Source of the DNA: Limnoperna fortunei
Taxonomy: Eukaryota > Mollusca > Bivalvia > Mytilida > Modiolidae
DNA: 64,000 bases
Reading direction: 5' to 3'
NCBI GenBank assembly: GCA_944474755.1
Contig: OX104122.1
Coordinates: forward strand, 21,787,714-21,851,713
Position numbers and translations under genes: made by a program. Each line of letters begins with the position of its first letter. The first letter of the stretch is position 1. Shown here piece after piece: positions 12,901-24,101 of this stretch. The notes under the pieces were generated by a model that was not told the origin of the DNA, ran no database searches, and worked only from the letters and a program-made list of their open reading frames with translations.

Positions 12901-13056
12901 AGTCAAGCTACATACCTGTCCATGTCCGACTCTAATTGTTCCACCTTGGGTTTTGAACAATCATCTTCTCTCTTGTAGTTACCGTTCGTTTCCTGATAGG
13001 ACATGCCTTTCAGTTTTTGTGTTTGTTGTTCCAATCCTGCTTTTTCGTTCAACAAA
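6741..13056 (-). CDS. Unrecognised charged, coiled-coil-like protein gene (3' part, five exons)
   Basis: Function unknown. Proposed join on the minus strand: 13056-12916, 9771-9747, 9601-9373, 7728-7670, 6932-6741. Each intron is GT-AG and the phases close exactly (2, 0, 1, 0), giving about 214 residues to a stop at 6741-6743. The N-terminal part seen is Glu/Gln/Lys-rich with coiled-coil character (EKAGLEQQTQKLK, VEQLESDMDRTYLEKDYK). The last exon encodes a compact, better ordered stretch (EVRPEWIEQSKQLKSTCKL, then SFESVSEAEKLL), perhaps a small alpha/beta domain. No signal peptide or membrane segment is visible. The 5' end is not found; the upstream intron holds the 38-bp minisatellite. It lies on the same strand as the kinase gene with 13 kb between. 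I do not recognise the family; the exon model rests on splice sites, open frames and phase agreement only. Confidence 0.6.
7020..7480. repeat. Diverged tandem repeat, three units of about 150 bp (intronic)
   Basis: Units start near 7020, 7165 and 7320. Each runs through gaccttga or gagcttgaaa, a proline-codon-like tcc(c) block, gataggct or gataatct, tatcccaaag or an equivalent, and a stretch ending ttattgtccggaaacg-like. Such gaccttgacctt repeats are widespread in mollusc DNA (recollection, not checked). Confidence 0.5.
7670..7728 (-). CDS. Exon D of the coiled-coil-like gene
   Basis: 59 bp, acceptor tatacttttag, donor cctg/gtaagt (strong). Phase 1 in, 0 out. It encodes SITRNSFLNETVSEDMDDL. 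Confidence 0.55.
7729..9372 (-). other. Intron between exons C and D of the coiled-coil-like gene
   Basis: 1.6 kb, AT-rich, no repeat family or second gene recognised. Confidence 0.4.
9373..9601 (-). CDS. Exon C of the coiled-coil-like gene
   Basis: 229 bp after an acceptor ...cttttttcag. It encodes 76 codons from SYNSFVEG to HRSSTY, strongly charged (K, E, D, R, N). The donor is atatg/gtaaaa. If this donor were skipped, reading would run to TAG at 9362-9364 and give a shorter C-terminus; the matching phase of the next exon favours splicing. Confidence 0.6.
9747..9771 (-). CDS. 25-bp microexon of the coiled-coil-like gene
   Basis: Acceptor ctcttttaacag, donor caag/gtaagc. One base completes an Arg codon from exon A, then eight codons read TYLEKDYK. 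It turns phase 2 into phase 0, which is exactly what the next exon needs. Confidence 0.6.
9772..12915 (-). other. Intron between exon A and the microexon
   Basis: 3.1 kb, very AT-rich. Contains a dispersed repeat at 10205-10345. Several short frames (10896-11111, 11172-11384, 11781-12005) have no coding character. Confidence 0.4.
10205..10345 (+). repeat. Dispersed repeat copy, ccggaag family
   Basis: Landmarks in order: gcttacccttccggagcaactga, a Tg-rich stretch, ttgttgttattc, aaccatggttttgtctgcc. Inverted relative to 4697-4860 and in the same orientation as 25085-25190. Confidence 0.45.
12916..13056 (-). CDS. Exon A of the coiled-coil-like gene
   Basis: 141 bp, phase 2 in and phase 2 out. 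The acceptor ...tttttatcaaag is weak; the donor is gacag/gtatgt. An in-frame TAA a few codons upstream excludes extension. It encodes 46 full codons, rich in E, Q, K and N. Upstream exons must exist. Confidence 0.6.
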
Positions 13057-13104
13057 CTTTGATAAAAAGGAATTTATATGTTAGCAAATTAAATTATTAT
13101 ATAT

Positions 13105-13900
13105 AACAATGGTATACAATGGGCAATGATGTGATACGAACACACAATGGTATACCATGTTCAATGATGTGATACGAACACACAATGGTTTACCATGGGC
13201 AATGATGTGATACGAGCACACAATGGTTTACCATGGGCAATGATGTGATACGAACACACAATGGTTTACAATGGGCAATGATGTGATACGAACACACAAT
13301 GGTTTACCATGGGCAATGATGTGATACGAGCACACAATGGTTTACAATGGGCAATGATGTGATACGAACACACAATGGTTTACAATGGGCAATGATGTGA
13401 TACGAACACACAATGGTTTACAATGGGCAATGATGTGATACGAACACACAATGGTTCACAATGGGCAATGATGTGATACGAACACATAATGGTATACAAT
13501 GGGCAATGATGTGATACGAACACACAATGGTATACAATGGGCAATGATGTGATACGAACACACAATGATATACAATGGTCAATGATGTGATACGAACACA
13601 CAATGGTATACAATGGGCAATGATGTGATACGAACACACAATGGTTTACAATGGGCAATGATGTGATACGAACACACAATGGTATACAATGGGCAATGAT
13701 GTGATACGAACACACAATGGTATACAAGGGGCAATGATGTGATACGAACACACAATGGTATACAATGGTCAATGATGTGATACGAACACACAATGGTATA
13801 CAATGGACAATGATGTGATACGAACACACAATGGTATACAAGGGGCAATGATGTGATACGAACACACAATGGTTTACAATGGGCAATGATGTAATATGAT
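13105..13900. repeat. 38-bp minisatellite, about 21 units
   Basis: Tandem 38-bp units with landmarks gatgtgatacgaacacacaatgg and then t(t/a)tacaatgggcaat. Successive gatgtgatac starts at 13128, 13166 and 13204 give the period. Units differ mostly at one position (ttta or tata) and as gaa or gag. Because 38 is not a multiple of three and no unit has a minus-strand stop, all minus frames are open for up to about 196 codons; that repetitive peptide is a by-product. Located in the intron upstream of exon A. Confidence 0.9.
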
Positions 13901-13905
13901 ACGAA

Positions 13906-15740
13906 CAGGAGATATGAAAAAAATACATTGTGATGTCAGTACCTGACGAAAAGATACATTTTGATGTCACTTTTAGGGAGGGAAAGAACGTTCGTGATGA
14001 GCATCAGCGTGTAAAAAAGTTCAAATGTCGTTTATTATGTTATTTTGAATTTTAGACCTGCAAATTAATTTTTTCATCTAAGAGAAATATCTTTCACCAA
14101 TCCTGAGAATTGTATATCCCTTGATAATCTCTCGTTATTTCATTTCAACGAACTAATAAACTCGCCATTGGCTCGACTAATATTTTGTTGAAATTAAATA
14201 ACTCGAGATAATATCAAGCAATAAACAATTCTTACGATTTATAAAACCTATAAATAAATAAATAAATATAAAGTCTTTAGATCTATAAGCAAAAATTACT
14301 TAAAGGTTTTAACTGTTAAAAGTACAGATTGCAGATTTCTTCACTTGTTAAGGAATAAAAATGGTTATTCAACATCTAGCTGAGTCTTTATAGCGTTTAT
14401 AATGTTTATTTGTATGTTGTCAATATACTAAATTGTTTTAATAAATCGTAATAGCTGTTTGTTTACTCGCAATATATTAAACTATTTTAACGTTATGACA
14501 ACTATATTAATCTGTTTAATGAAGAAATGTTTAGCATTATCTTTGAATGAATTAAAATAAAAAAAGGAAGCTTTTAACCGACTATCAAAGAAAATGGTTA
14601 TATTTTTGTAAATTAAATTTACAAAGCGACATTGTTACACTAAAATAAATAATGAGCCACGAGATCTAACTAGTCTAATTAGATTGAATAATCAAGCAAG
14701 ATTCTGAGAATTGTAAGCAAATATAAAGTGGGTCTATATATTTTGTGTAAAATTTACTCAGTTAAAAGTATTGATTGCAATAAAAGAAAGAAAAAACTTT
14801 GAAAAAAAAACCAAAACAAAAATCTCTTATCAGACATTAAGATGACGTAAGCTTTTAACCAATTTACGAATTATAAAAAAATGCAAAAATGGGCCTGTGG
14901 GTCTGACTGGATGTTGGATTAATAGTAAATGTATGCATCAATTTATATGCATTAAAACTACATAATTCTTACATTGATAGTTCAACAAGATGTGATGTTC
15001 TCCTGCATAAAGCGTTAAACAAAAGATTCCATTTGGACATTCGTTATATAATGTTTCAGAGAATGTCAGATCCACCAAAATACATTTCATGTGGTTACTT
15101 TCTATACTATGTACATATCCAAGTCTTTTAAATCACATACAAAGTGTGTAATGTGTAAGCCATGATTAAAAGTCTATGGCGTCTTTTGCAGTTTGAAATG
15201 ATTGGACCATTACAAATGCGACGTCAAAATTTGGAATAAGTTTTTAATATAGGTCAGAAAGCTGCAAAAATGTCCGCCGTGCATGGAGAATCAAGGCTAT
15301 TTAACATGTTAAACGATTAAAGTGCAGAGATGGGAAAGCTAATGTTTTGTGCATTTGAATTAATTGAAAGTGCTTTGTTTTTCTTATGTCTTGACATCTT
15401 GTAAAACAAGTATATAAAGTAAAAAGTAATTAATGGATGGATTTTTACTAGTTAGTTTTTTAAGCGGTTAGGGAGGGTGAGCGGATGACCGTAAAAGTAC
15501 TTGCTGTTTTCATATCTATGCTTGATACAACATAGCAACAAAGTCTCCAATAGTGCGGAAAGTCCGACGATCGGGTCAAACCAAAATAATTAAAATCCGT
15601 ACTAGTTTCCCTCCGCTGAGCACATCACAGAGAAAAAAAGGGACGGAGAGTAGTATGGACATGGCTCGGAGAATAATATGACCAAGTGGTAGTGAAATAT
15701 TCATTTCCCTTGTTTTTTTTACTACTATCGAACTCCAGCT
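13906..15740. other. Non-genic, very AT-rich stretch
   Basis: No exon, RNA gene or recognised repeat on either strand. Possible place for missing upstream exons of the coiled-coil-like gene, but I could not support any. Confidence 0.35.
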
Positions 15741-15754
15741 CATCGTGTTTGTAT

Positions 15755-16007
15755 TGATTGTTTGTTTGAATATTGTCTAACGCAATTTTTCAGCTGTATC
15801 ATGGCTTCCAGTTTTTATTGGGGGAGGAGGCCGGAGTACCCCGAGAAATACCCTTACCTTAGGTAGGAAAACTGGCAATCCTTGTCAATTAAGATTGTAG
15901 TTGAGTGTACCCTGCCCGCAGTAAGAAACGAGCCCACAGTCTCAGTGTTGACAGACCACGTGTTCAATAGTAGACGAACTACTGTAACCACTCGGCCTAC
16001 GAGGCCC
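15755..16007 (-). mobile_element. tRNA-derived SINE, copy 1 of a nested pair
   Basis: Minus strand: head ggggcctcgtaggccgagtgg with an A-box (ggccgagtgg), a region at the B-box position that is degraded (gggctcgtttctt), core with cggagta and ccaataaaaactgg, and an A/C-rich tail. Flanked by catcgtgtttgtat at 15741-15754 and catcgtgtttgta at 16008-16020. Non-autonomous; needs a LINE for movement. Confidence 0.8.
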
Positions 16008-16035
16008 CATCGTGTTTGTATAATATAAATCAGAT

Positions 16036-16294
16036 TGAATGGTGCTTAGCGCCACTTTCAGCATTTTTTCAGCTATATCATGGCGTCCAGTCTTATTGGG
16101 GCAGGAAGCCGAAGTACCCGGAGAAAACCCCCGACCTGCGATAGGAAAACTAGCAATCCTTGGCAATTAAGATTAAAGCCGAGTGCATCCTGTCCGCAGT
16201 GAGACTCGAATCCACAATCTCAGTGTTGACAGACCACGTGATTTATAGTAGAAGAACTCAAGTACCGTAACCATGCACTCGGCCGACGAGGCCC
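16036..16294 (-). mobile_element. tRNA-derived SINE, copy 2 of a nested pair
   Basis: Best preserved copy in the window, 259 bp. Minus strand: ggggcctcgtcggccgagtg head with A-box, then ggattcgagtctc as a B-box about 60 nt on, then the core with ttgccaaggattg, gggtacttcggc and ccaataagactgg, and a tail reading gcgctaagcacc. The longer target repeat catcgtgtttgt...tataaatcagat occurs at 16008-16035 and 16295-16322. Confidence 0.85.
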
Positions 16295-16447
16295 CATCGT
16301 GTTTGTTTAGTATAAATCAGATACATATATGTATGAACAAAACAACGTCTTTTACTTTTCATAATATTTAGGAAGATATTAAAAAACCTGTTTTGGACTC
16401 GACACCTGCGGCTTCTCGTCTAATACTGATTTTCAGTACAATACTAT

Positions 16448-16630
16448 AGTGTTATTAAATGGGTGTTTTCATAATTTTTATGTATTATGTCCAAGGGAAG
16501 CGGTATTGGGTCGAGGATAGCTGTATTAGCCCGAGGCAACGCCGAGGGCTAATGCAGTTATTCGAGGCCCAATACCGCTTCCCGAGGACATAATACATAT
16601 AGAAAATGAAAACACCCATTTAATGACACT
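16448..16630. mobile_element. 183-bp palindromic (foldback) element
   Basis: Near-complete inverted repeat with arms of about 85 bp centred near 16539. Landmarks pair from outside in: agtgttattaaatggg with cccatttaatgacact, tgtattatgtcc with ggacataataca, gggaagcggtattggg with cccaataccgcttccc, and tattagccc with gggctaat. The centre is G+C-rich. As RNA either strand would form one long hairpin. No coding. Confidence 0.85.
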
Positions 16631-17700
16631 TTTATTAACCAGTTGAGTAAATGTTAGTACCAGTTTGTCATTACCAATATAACTTTACTCAATCCAATGC
16701 GGACATAATACAAGATTAATATAAACAACTTTCAGTATGAAAATTCTTCTGTAATCTACGTAATGCAAACGAAATGTGTTTTGTTTTTGAAAACTGAAAT
16801 TGTAAATTACCTATATAACGCCTAGTGGATGCTTGTTTTTAAATGATTATTTATATTCAAAATTAGCGGAAATGAGAATCATGTATTGGCCCCGTTTTTT
16901 CCGTATTGGCCCCGTTTGCAATACCCATATTGTATGGACAATTTCACATGTATTTTACTTAACTACATGTAGTTAATAATGAATAGTACAATATCTTTTC
17001 GTATTGGACGCTGTACTGTATTATAACGTGTTTATTATCCAGATTTATTTATACAAATCACAGAAATAACCTGATTGAAAAACTTTAAAAATGTAATTAA
17101 ACATTCGTTTTAATTTTTCAATGGAAGAAACTTCTTATCTACTAAACAACAGCTCTCATGCTGTTGTAAAGCTAATTATAAAATTCATGAAAGAATGTTG
17201 TCAATTAAGAATTTCTTAATACATAAATATAATATATATTTATACCACTCATATCCTACAAGTATTAGCTTTCCTAAAAAACTAACCGTCTCTAAGCTTT
17301 ATTTTTCTTTGTGGACAAAAATGCGTACTGTTTTTCAATGTTAAATGGCAATATGTATTGTTATTATTTTTACATCACTTTATTATAAGTATACAATGCT
17401 TAGATAGCCAAATCAGGCGACAGCTAAATAGGTCAGAGGGCAGCAATTGAAGCACGCACTGTGCTAAGCATCTCTAGATTCATCATACGTGATAAGATAG
17501 TTGATGTGAGCCTTGTCAGTAAGCGGGAAAAGAATTAAAATGTTTCTCCTAAGTGGAGTCATTTGTTTTTCCGTGTTTCTTGTTTTAAGTTTTATGATAC
17601 ATCACTAACTTAGCTCTGCTTAATTGTTGGCCAATCGGCAGCAATCTCCTGTTTTAGTAGTCAATTAAGACACAACATTGTTTATCTGTTATCCTTGAGG
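16631..17700. other. Non-genic stretch with a small direct repeat
   Basis: gtattggccccgtttt is tandemly doubled at 16885-16920. Otherwise AT-rich and featureless. Confidence 0.35.
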
Positions 17701-17730
17701 TACGTCTGGTTTCCGCAGTTTAGCTTTTGA

Positions 17731-17940
17731 TTATTTATCCCGTCTGACATGCGAGACGGGAATGACGGACCGGCTTAGTGCCGGCCCGTAACAAGTGGCT
17801 CCGCAAAACATGGTCTTGTTGGAACACAAACGATTGGATAGACTCATAATAGTAATGGTAGCTTTGATAAAAGTTCTGGGTCTAAGTCTGCCACAATACA
17901 GTGTGGTTTTTAGATTACTAATATAGTCCGCCAACAATTC
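17731..17940 (-). repeat. Structured G+C-richer repeat-like stretch with two short hairpins
   Basis: Contains cccgtct...agacggg (17740-17760) and ccggc...gccgg (about 17771-17786) back to back, and two related ccacactg blocks at 17895-17945. No splice-bounded frame. It may be an old MITE or a structured RNA; family not recognised. Confidence 0.3.
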
Positions 17941-19324
17941 AGTGTGGTTTAATATTAGTATAAAAGAATATTTAAAAAAAAACCTAATGTTTTTATTAGA
18001 AAATCGTTACAATGCACGAAATGTGTGATATTTCTAATTCTGATCTTGGAAATGAGCGCAATTACAAGAATTCACTACAAAACTACGTAGAATGGTGGAG
18101 GGGATAATTTAAAGATACTGCAAAATTATAACATTTTTATTCCAAGAATATATGTTACGGAGGACTTAATTTATACAATTTTGGGATAATAAGCTTTCTT
18201 TCAATAACCTTTTTAAAAATTGTATTTGCCTTTTCTTAATTAATTGACTATTGGTATTCTGGTACAGTTTTTTTATTTTAAACAGCAACGGTATGTTTTG
18301 GTTGATCTGCGTGTATATTGTTGTTGATACAAAGATTTATCGGTAATTTGTACATTTTCCCTTGATGTGTATCGGTGATCAAGTCAGTAACAACGTACTG
18401 GCATTTATCACCGAATTTATCGGGTCAGTAGACTGTGGAGGAATCTAACAATGTACGTCACAGTAATTAACAGAATGTTCAAAAATAAACAAACGTGAAA
18501 GCAAGATAAAATAAATAACAATCTAACCCCCCACCCCCCCCCCAAAAAAAAAACATCAAACATTGCGACCTCCAGATCTACGTTTTCGCAGCTACCTTCC
18601 GTTAACAATAATACAGTTTAAATAATCTGAACAAAACTTTTAAAATTGCACAGACATCAACAGCAAGTGACAATGCTGAAATTCTGTTCATTCACCACAA
18701 GAACTTGCGAATAACCTCGCCATTTTTGGGGGTTAATCCGACAAATCACAAAACTGTAATAGGATTATGACGGCAGTAAAATTCGTCCTACAGAAGAACC
18801 TACAACTCATCGCATATGCATTGGAATTACAATGGGAATTTCTAAATAAATGATGTATGCATCGCATCTGGCCACTGCAAAGTACTGAAAACTTAAAATA
18901 ACACAGCACCAAACAGTTACCAGAAATGATAACGATATAAAATACAAAATATAGATAACAATAAAAAGTGAAACTGACACTGAGCATCGGTCAGAAACGT
19001 TGGGTGTTGGCAACATAAATTTGTAATAACACGGTTCGACAAAGAGCAAAATATTAAAAAACAAATTTGACACCCCATATTATAATTAAGAGTAAATTAA
19101 AAGATTCTCATTCACAAACTATTACACACAAAAAAATGACTTGCCTTACGGAGGATCAATGAAAAAAAACACGTCCATTCAACACGCCACATTCCGATGG
19201 AATGACATTGACGCTTAATGACGTAGAAAACCGTTTTTCACAGATTACTTCGCCCAAAAAAGTAGTTCCTTAAAAATATAGCCTTAATGACCAAAAATAC
19301 TCTTTTTTGAAAATTACCGATAAA
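17941..19324. other. Non-genic stretch
   Basis: AT-rich, with a C-run followed by an A-run at 18528-18553. Minus frames of 60-90 codons have no coding signature. Confidence 0.35.
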
Positions 19325-19437
19325 GGAATATATGACATTTTGTTTGTAATACAGACTTTATCACGGCCAGTATCAGGTGAGTCCGTAGGGCGAATACGTG
19401 ATAAAGTCTGTATTACAAACAAAATGTCCTATATTCC
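19325..19437. mobile_element. 41-bp near-perfect inverted repeat around a 31-bp loop
   Basis: Left arm 19325-19365 and right arm 19397-19437 differ at one position. The arms contain gacattttgtttgtaat and acagactttatcacg. The loop (19366-19396) is G+C-richer. A young hairpin or MITE-like foldback; the transcript would be a 41-bp stem. Confidence 0.85.
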
Positions 19438-20600
19438 ATATACATTTTTGCAGTTACACTCTATATATATTGGCAAGGATGCAGTTTAATAATATGGTTT
19501 ATGATATATGATATCAGGCAAGTGGAATTTCAGGTAAACGACATATTAACGTTTAAACAAACACACACAAATATTAATTTTTAAAATTATAAAAATATAA
19601 TAGAATGATTTAAAGTTTTATGGACATCTGATTAGCAAAAAAAAAAGAAAATGTTGTTGCACAACATTTAAACATATGTCGAAACGAGTTTTGACGATAA
19701 AGAAATTAGGCTTGATTGATTAATGTTAATGTGATGCAGGACACAATTTTAGATGTTACATTCATGCTAAAATTCATATTCATTTCTTTTATTATGTATG
19801 GTAATTATGTACTCTTTAATTAAGTATAATTAAATTGTTAAGCAAATACTTGTACATATACTATCGTATCAATTTATGAAATATTCAAAGATAAAGTTGT
19901 AACTAAATCGAGTTCAGACAAATTAGTGAACATGAAACAAGAAAGTAATTCTATAACATCTAATGAGTAATTTTGACTTAATTTTTTTCCACAGATAAAA
20001 ACACAGAGACCCTGTTTTCTACCCAGCCATAAAATTGTAACAAAGTGCTTGAAATTGTTAGAAATATATATCTTGTACGGTCTTTGGTATCCTAACAATA
20101 ATTTATGACAGCGGTAAGAATCGCTGCATTTATACGGCTGTGTGTTGTTAATGATGTTTAATTTAAGCCTTGATAGCATCTGTTTCTGCTTTAAGTGTCC
20201 ACGATATTCGGTGTCGAATGGTGGGTGTGTGTGTCTGTAGTGACGAAGTTTTTTTGGTATGTGGAAAAGCCTGCCTGTCTGTCGCTGAATGGGCAAAGCC
20301 TCCTTAAGTGACTGAGTGAAGACCGTCTGACTGTTTCTGTTTGACGAAGCCTGTCCAGTTGTAAAGAAGTAAGTTCTTTGGATTGTCAAATGGTCAATGT
20401 CATAACAACTAGCTCAAACATATAAATTTAATATACAAAACAAAATAAAGACAATACACAATAAATGAAAAATGAAATGAATAAATACACATAAAATAAA
20501 TACACATTCACAAGACTGAACTAAATATAATGTACTGTTACAAATAAACACAAATTGAGCCTCCACACACCGACTTCGCACTACGTCTCCCGGTTGTCCT
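19438..20600. other. Non-genic stretch
   Basis: The 171-codon minus frame at 19874-20389 has no domain or splice support and odd composition, so I do not call it a gene. Confidence 0.35.
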
Positions 20601-20615
20601 CCACATCGTTGGTAC

Positions 20616-20730
20616 TGTAACACTGATGAACCATTAAATTAATTCCTTAGGAATTTTAACATATTTAACGGACAACGGATTAAATTCTATACAAGTTGCA
20701 ATTTCTACATTGGTGACGAGAACACTAGAT
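20616..20730 (+). other. Possible LTR 3' end with a primer-binding-site-like motif
   Basis: A stretch beginning tgtaacac and ending tttctaca is followed by ttggtgacgagaacac, which recalls the tggtgacc-type primer-binding site after Gypsy LTRs. No gag or pol frame follows, so at best this is an eroded remnant. Confidence 0.2.
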
Positions 20731-21208
20731 AATTAACTTCACTTCACTGATGTGTTCAGCTAACTGTGACGAATTTACTACACAACTTCTGCACGGGCTT
20801 TTACTAATATAACTACACATATTTTACACGGACCTTTAAACTATAAATATACAGCAATGGAAATTTCCAAATAAACTAATCCAACAGCAGAACATATTAC
20901 CGCCGATAAAAGACGTTGTTACATCAAATTGAATATCATTGAAACCACCACGCTGTTTCCATTTCCATCAATCAAGTCGACGCTTTATTACTACCGTATG
21001 CTACAAGCATACCAAAACCGGGTCTAAAAACAAAAAAAACCCTACAAAATAAACAATCTACAAATTACTTACATTTCTATACTTTATGCATATGACAACT
21101 AATCTGGCCATTCTAGACCGCGAGCCGAAATACCATCTCGACGGCGTACTCGACCGTAAAATTAACCATAAAATAGAAATGACTTACCTGAGTGTGGTTA
21201 ACAATAGC

Positions 21209-21340
21209 CTAAGGTATCCATGTCCTGTACTGACAATTATAACACCTAACTGCTATTTTAATTAAACTCAGCAACAAACACACGCTAGCCTTGGGTGTCC
21301 ATGTCCTGAACTGACAATTATAATACCCAACTGCTACTCC
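21209..21340. repeat. Two-copy direct repeat of about 49 bp
   Basis: The block with tccatgtcctg, actgacaattata and cc(c)aactgct occurs at 21209-21255 and 21289-21335, 80 bp apart, with about six differences. Confidence 0.6.
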
Positions 21341-21399
21341 GCAGACGTGTGCTCTACTCAATGACCATGTGCCGACTGATTTACAACTCACCTGTGAAA

Positions 21400-23078
21400 T
21401 TTCAATACGTACCTAATCACGAGATATACAAGTAAGGTCTCCTCGACTGGTAAACCGTCCGGTGTTAGTACAAATTTATCCTATAATTTATATCCTACCT
21501 ATTTTACAAGTATACAAATAACCGAAGTTCGTTACACCAGTCCAGTCTCGGGTGAGTGTCAATGTCTAGACGAAATCTATTCTTTGCCGAACCAATACTC
21601 AGTTTTCCACATGTTTGTTCAGAAATGAAAAAATATGTCATTGCTTTTCAACTATGTTTAATTGTACTTTTGTAAAGGTGTTCTGTTCTGAGTTCAAAAT
21701 ATATGGTAGCTAGGGATATAAACCGGAAGTAACTTATGATAACAAGAAGTAATTTTTTGAACATCGTAATATGTCCTAAAAGCATGATGTGATATGTTTG
21801 TCACAAAAAACCTCACCCGAATGTAAAAAATTAGAATGGTTGCTACATGCTTTTGTCGAGACAAAGACAACTACCGGTTTGACAGTAATTTGACCATGGC
21901 ACTGTTTCCAATGTAAAATGATAACCGAAAGTGAGGACCACCGAGTCTTTTTGACTTGTGGTTTTAGTGTTTTGATCCACAAGGGGTGTAACATCATGCA
22001 CATGATTTATACCTCTTAAAAGGTCGTTTAGTCTGTTTTCATTTAAACAAAAGTTGTGCGACTTGTTCTTTTACTGTTGCGGTTTACAACACATGTATAT
22101 AATAATGTTCTAGATCGAAGGTTACGAATTAATATTTGACCTTGCCTTGATCAATATGACTAAAGGTAAAGGCTTTGAGTCGTTACAAATTATTATCACA
22201 ATGTTTTGGAAACCACATGTTGAAATGTTGTAATCAATAATGCAAACGCTTATAGAAATAATTCGATTTCAAGGGTTTTCCCTGTTGTATAAAAATATTG
22301 CGGTCTCATTCCATCATCCCGAAATAGTCTTTCATGAACAAAAAATTGACACAACATATCAGAATGACGTGTCGAGTTTTTCTTTGCTGCATACGTGTTG
22401 AAAGAAATAACCAGAATTTTTTATACTCATGAGAAATACAAGGTCTTTCCATTTAAAATAGGGAAAACCTTAATAAGAAGAACTCAAAATGAACAGTTAA
22501 AAGTTTGAAGTTAAAATCAAGTTTTTTTTATCATTATTTAAACACTTTTTTCGATTTGGTATCTTGAGTATATTAAAGAATTCTTTTTAACGGCTACTAG
22601 CGATGCTATAGATATGGCAGTAGTTTGAAAGTTCCTAGACAATGTACAGCTACACAAGTTAAAGAGTGAAACATTCAAAACAGCTTACAAATATTGCGTT
22701 TTGTTTTTCATTTTTAATTAAAAAAACGTTAATATCATCGTCGACTTGTTTTTGTTCTCTTATGAGGCTGAGTTATTAATGAAAAATAAAGAAAAGACAC
22801 GGACCCCAACTTTTAATTTCACATTAGGTTGTACAGCCAATACATTAAGATCGGTGTCTTATACCTTCTTCCAGGGGTCAAGACACTAAAGGGGACCAAT
22901 CAAATTTAGAACATATAAGAAAATAGTACTTACAAACAAAATAGTCCTGTTTATCTTAGTGTATATTAAAAACTACTAACTGGATTTAAATGAATGAAAG
23001 TTTTTCTGAAAGGTGAATATATTTGAGAAATTTTGAGTCCTAATTTGCTCTGTTCTAATGGTGTTTAGTATGTTTAAT
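21400..23078. other. Non-genic stretch
   Basis: AT-rich with no supported gene, RNA or repeat. Confidence 0.35.
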
Positions 23079-23331
23079 GTCACATTCACTACATGACCTA
23101 TATACCAAGATTTTCTGAAAAGAAAGTGCTTTTTAGAGAGGGGGTTTACCCCGGGAGCTGGTTTTCTCTTGGAAGGTTTTAAAGAGGTCATGAAATTTTG
23201 AGAGAACATAGGCCTGTCTGGATATATATGATGTCGGTCAAGTTAAACTTAAGGTAAAAGAGCTGCGCTAATTAAAAAAATAACAAATTTAGTAGAAAAT
23301 CTTAAAGAATTGTATTAGTGTTTTCTCCCCT
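23079..23331. repeat. Dispersed direct duplication, copy 1
   Basis: About 253 bp matching 24102-24366 at over 90 percent by eye, from gtcacattcactacatgacc to gtgttttctccc. The copies lie 1,023 bp apart. Confidence 0.85.
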
Positions 23332-24101
23332 TTAATACACAAATTAAGCACCATTTTTTTATATTCCCTCCATTTGCCTGAAAATGTTTGAGAATGAAAG
23401 ATTATTACCCATTAACTCATTTTAAATGCATATTTGGTTGAAAACCATGCTAGTGTCAAATTTCAGCCTAAAAATTATATAATGTAACATTTTAGATTTT
23501 TTTTTCAATAAAAACTGTATTTTCTGCCTAGAACAGTGTATTTGGAGTTAAAAAATATATTGTTTCAGTGTTTCTCAGTAGCAGGTAAGTCAGACAGTCT
23601 AAATATTAGGTCGCAAAGACATCTTTGTTGCCACAAATATATAATATGGTGCCTATTTTGTATTTTTTAGATGCGGAATTTGTCAGTTGATACTATAGGA
23701 CAGAGTCATGCTAGGATTGTTCTTTTTGGAATTTTATTGTTTGTTGAGGTGCAATTCTATCTTGTTGAGCAACAAGAAATATGAAATGGTTTAGTAGGAA
23801 TGTTAAAGTTATTTAAAGTTTATAAGAGATCTTATATGCCCTCTAAAAAAAGGGGGGGGGGGTGGGGGCGGGTCCCCAACCTGAAACTTCATATTTTTTT
23901 ATTTGTGAGATATAAATATAATGTATGTTTTTATTAGTATTCAGTATATTATACTATAGTGTTAATGTGTGATATATATTGAAATTTACATCTGAACTTA
24001 GGAAATTGAATATATTGCAAATAATGCATTACTTGATCTGCAAACACAGTTTGTGCTGGTTAAGTATGTGCGCAGTCATTTAATCTTTTTCTGCGATTTA
24101 T
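23332..24101. other. Spacer between the duplicated blocks
   Basis: AT-rich. A G-run with one T (23850-23873) is followed by gtcccc. No gene. Confidence 0.4.

Noticed and set aside
13105..13900. CRISPR-like array
   Set aside because: No distinct spacers; the whole 38-bp unit repeats, so this is a minisatellite in eukaryotic DNA.
13380..13970. 196-codon minus-strand repetitive protein
   Set aside because: By-product of the 38-bp minisatellite; the same peptide appears in every minus frame.
15942..16166. Minus-strand frame of 74 codons
   Set aside because: Runs through the two SINE bodies.
19874..20389. 171-codon minus-strand frame
   Set aside because: No domain, no splice context and no coding-like composition.
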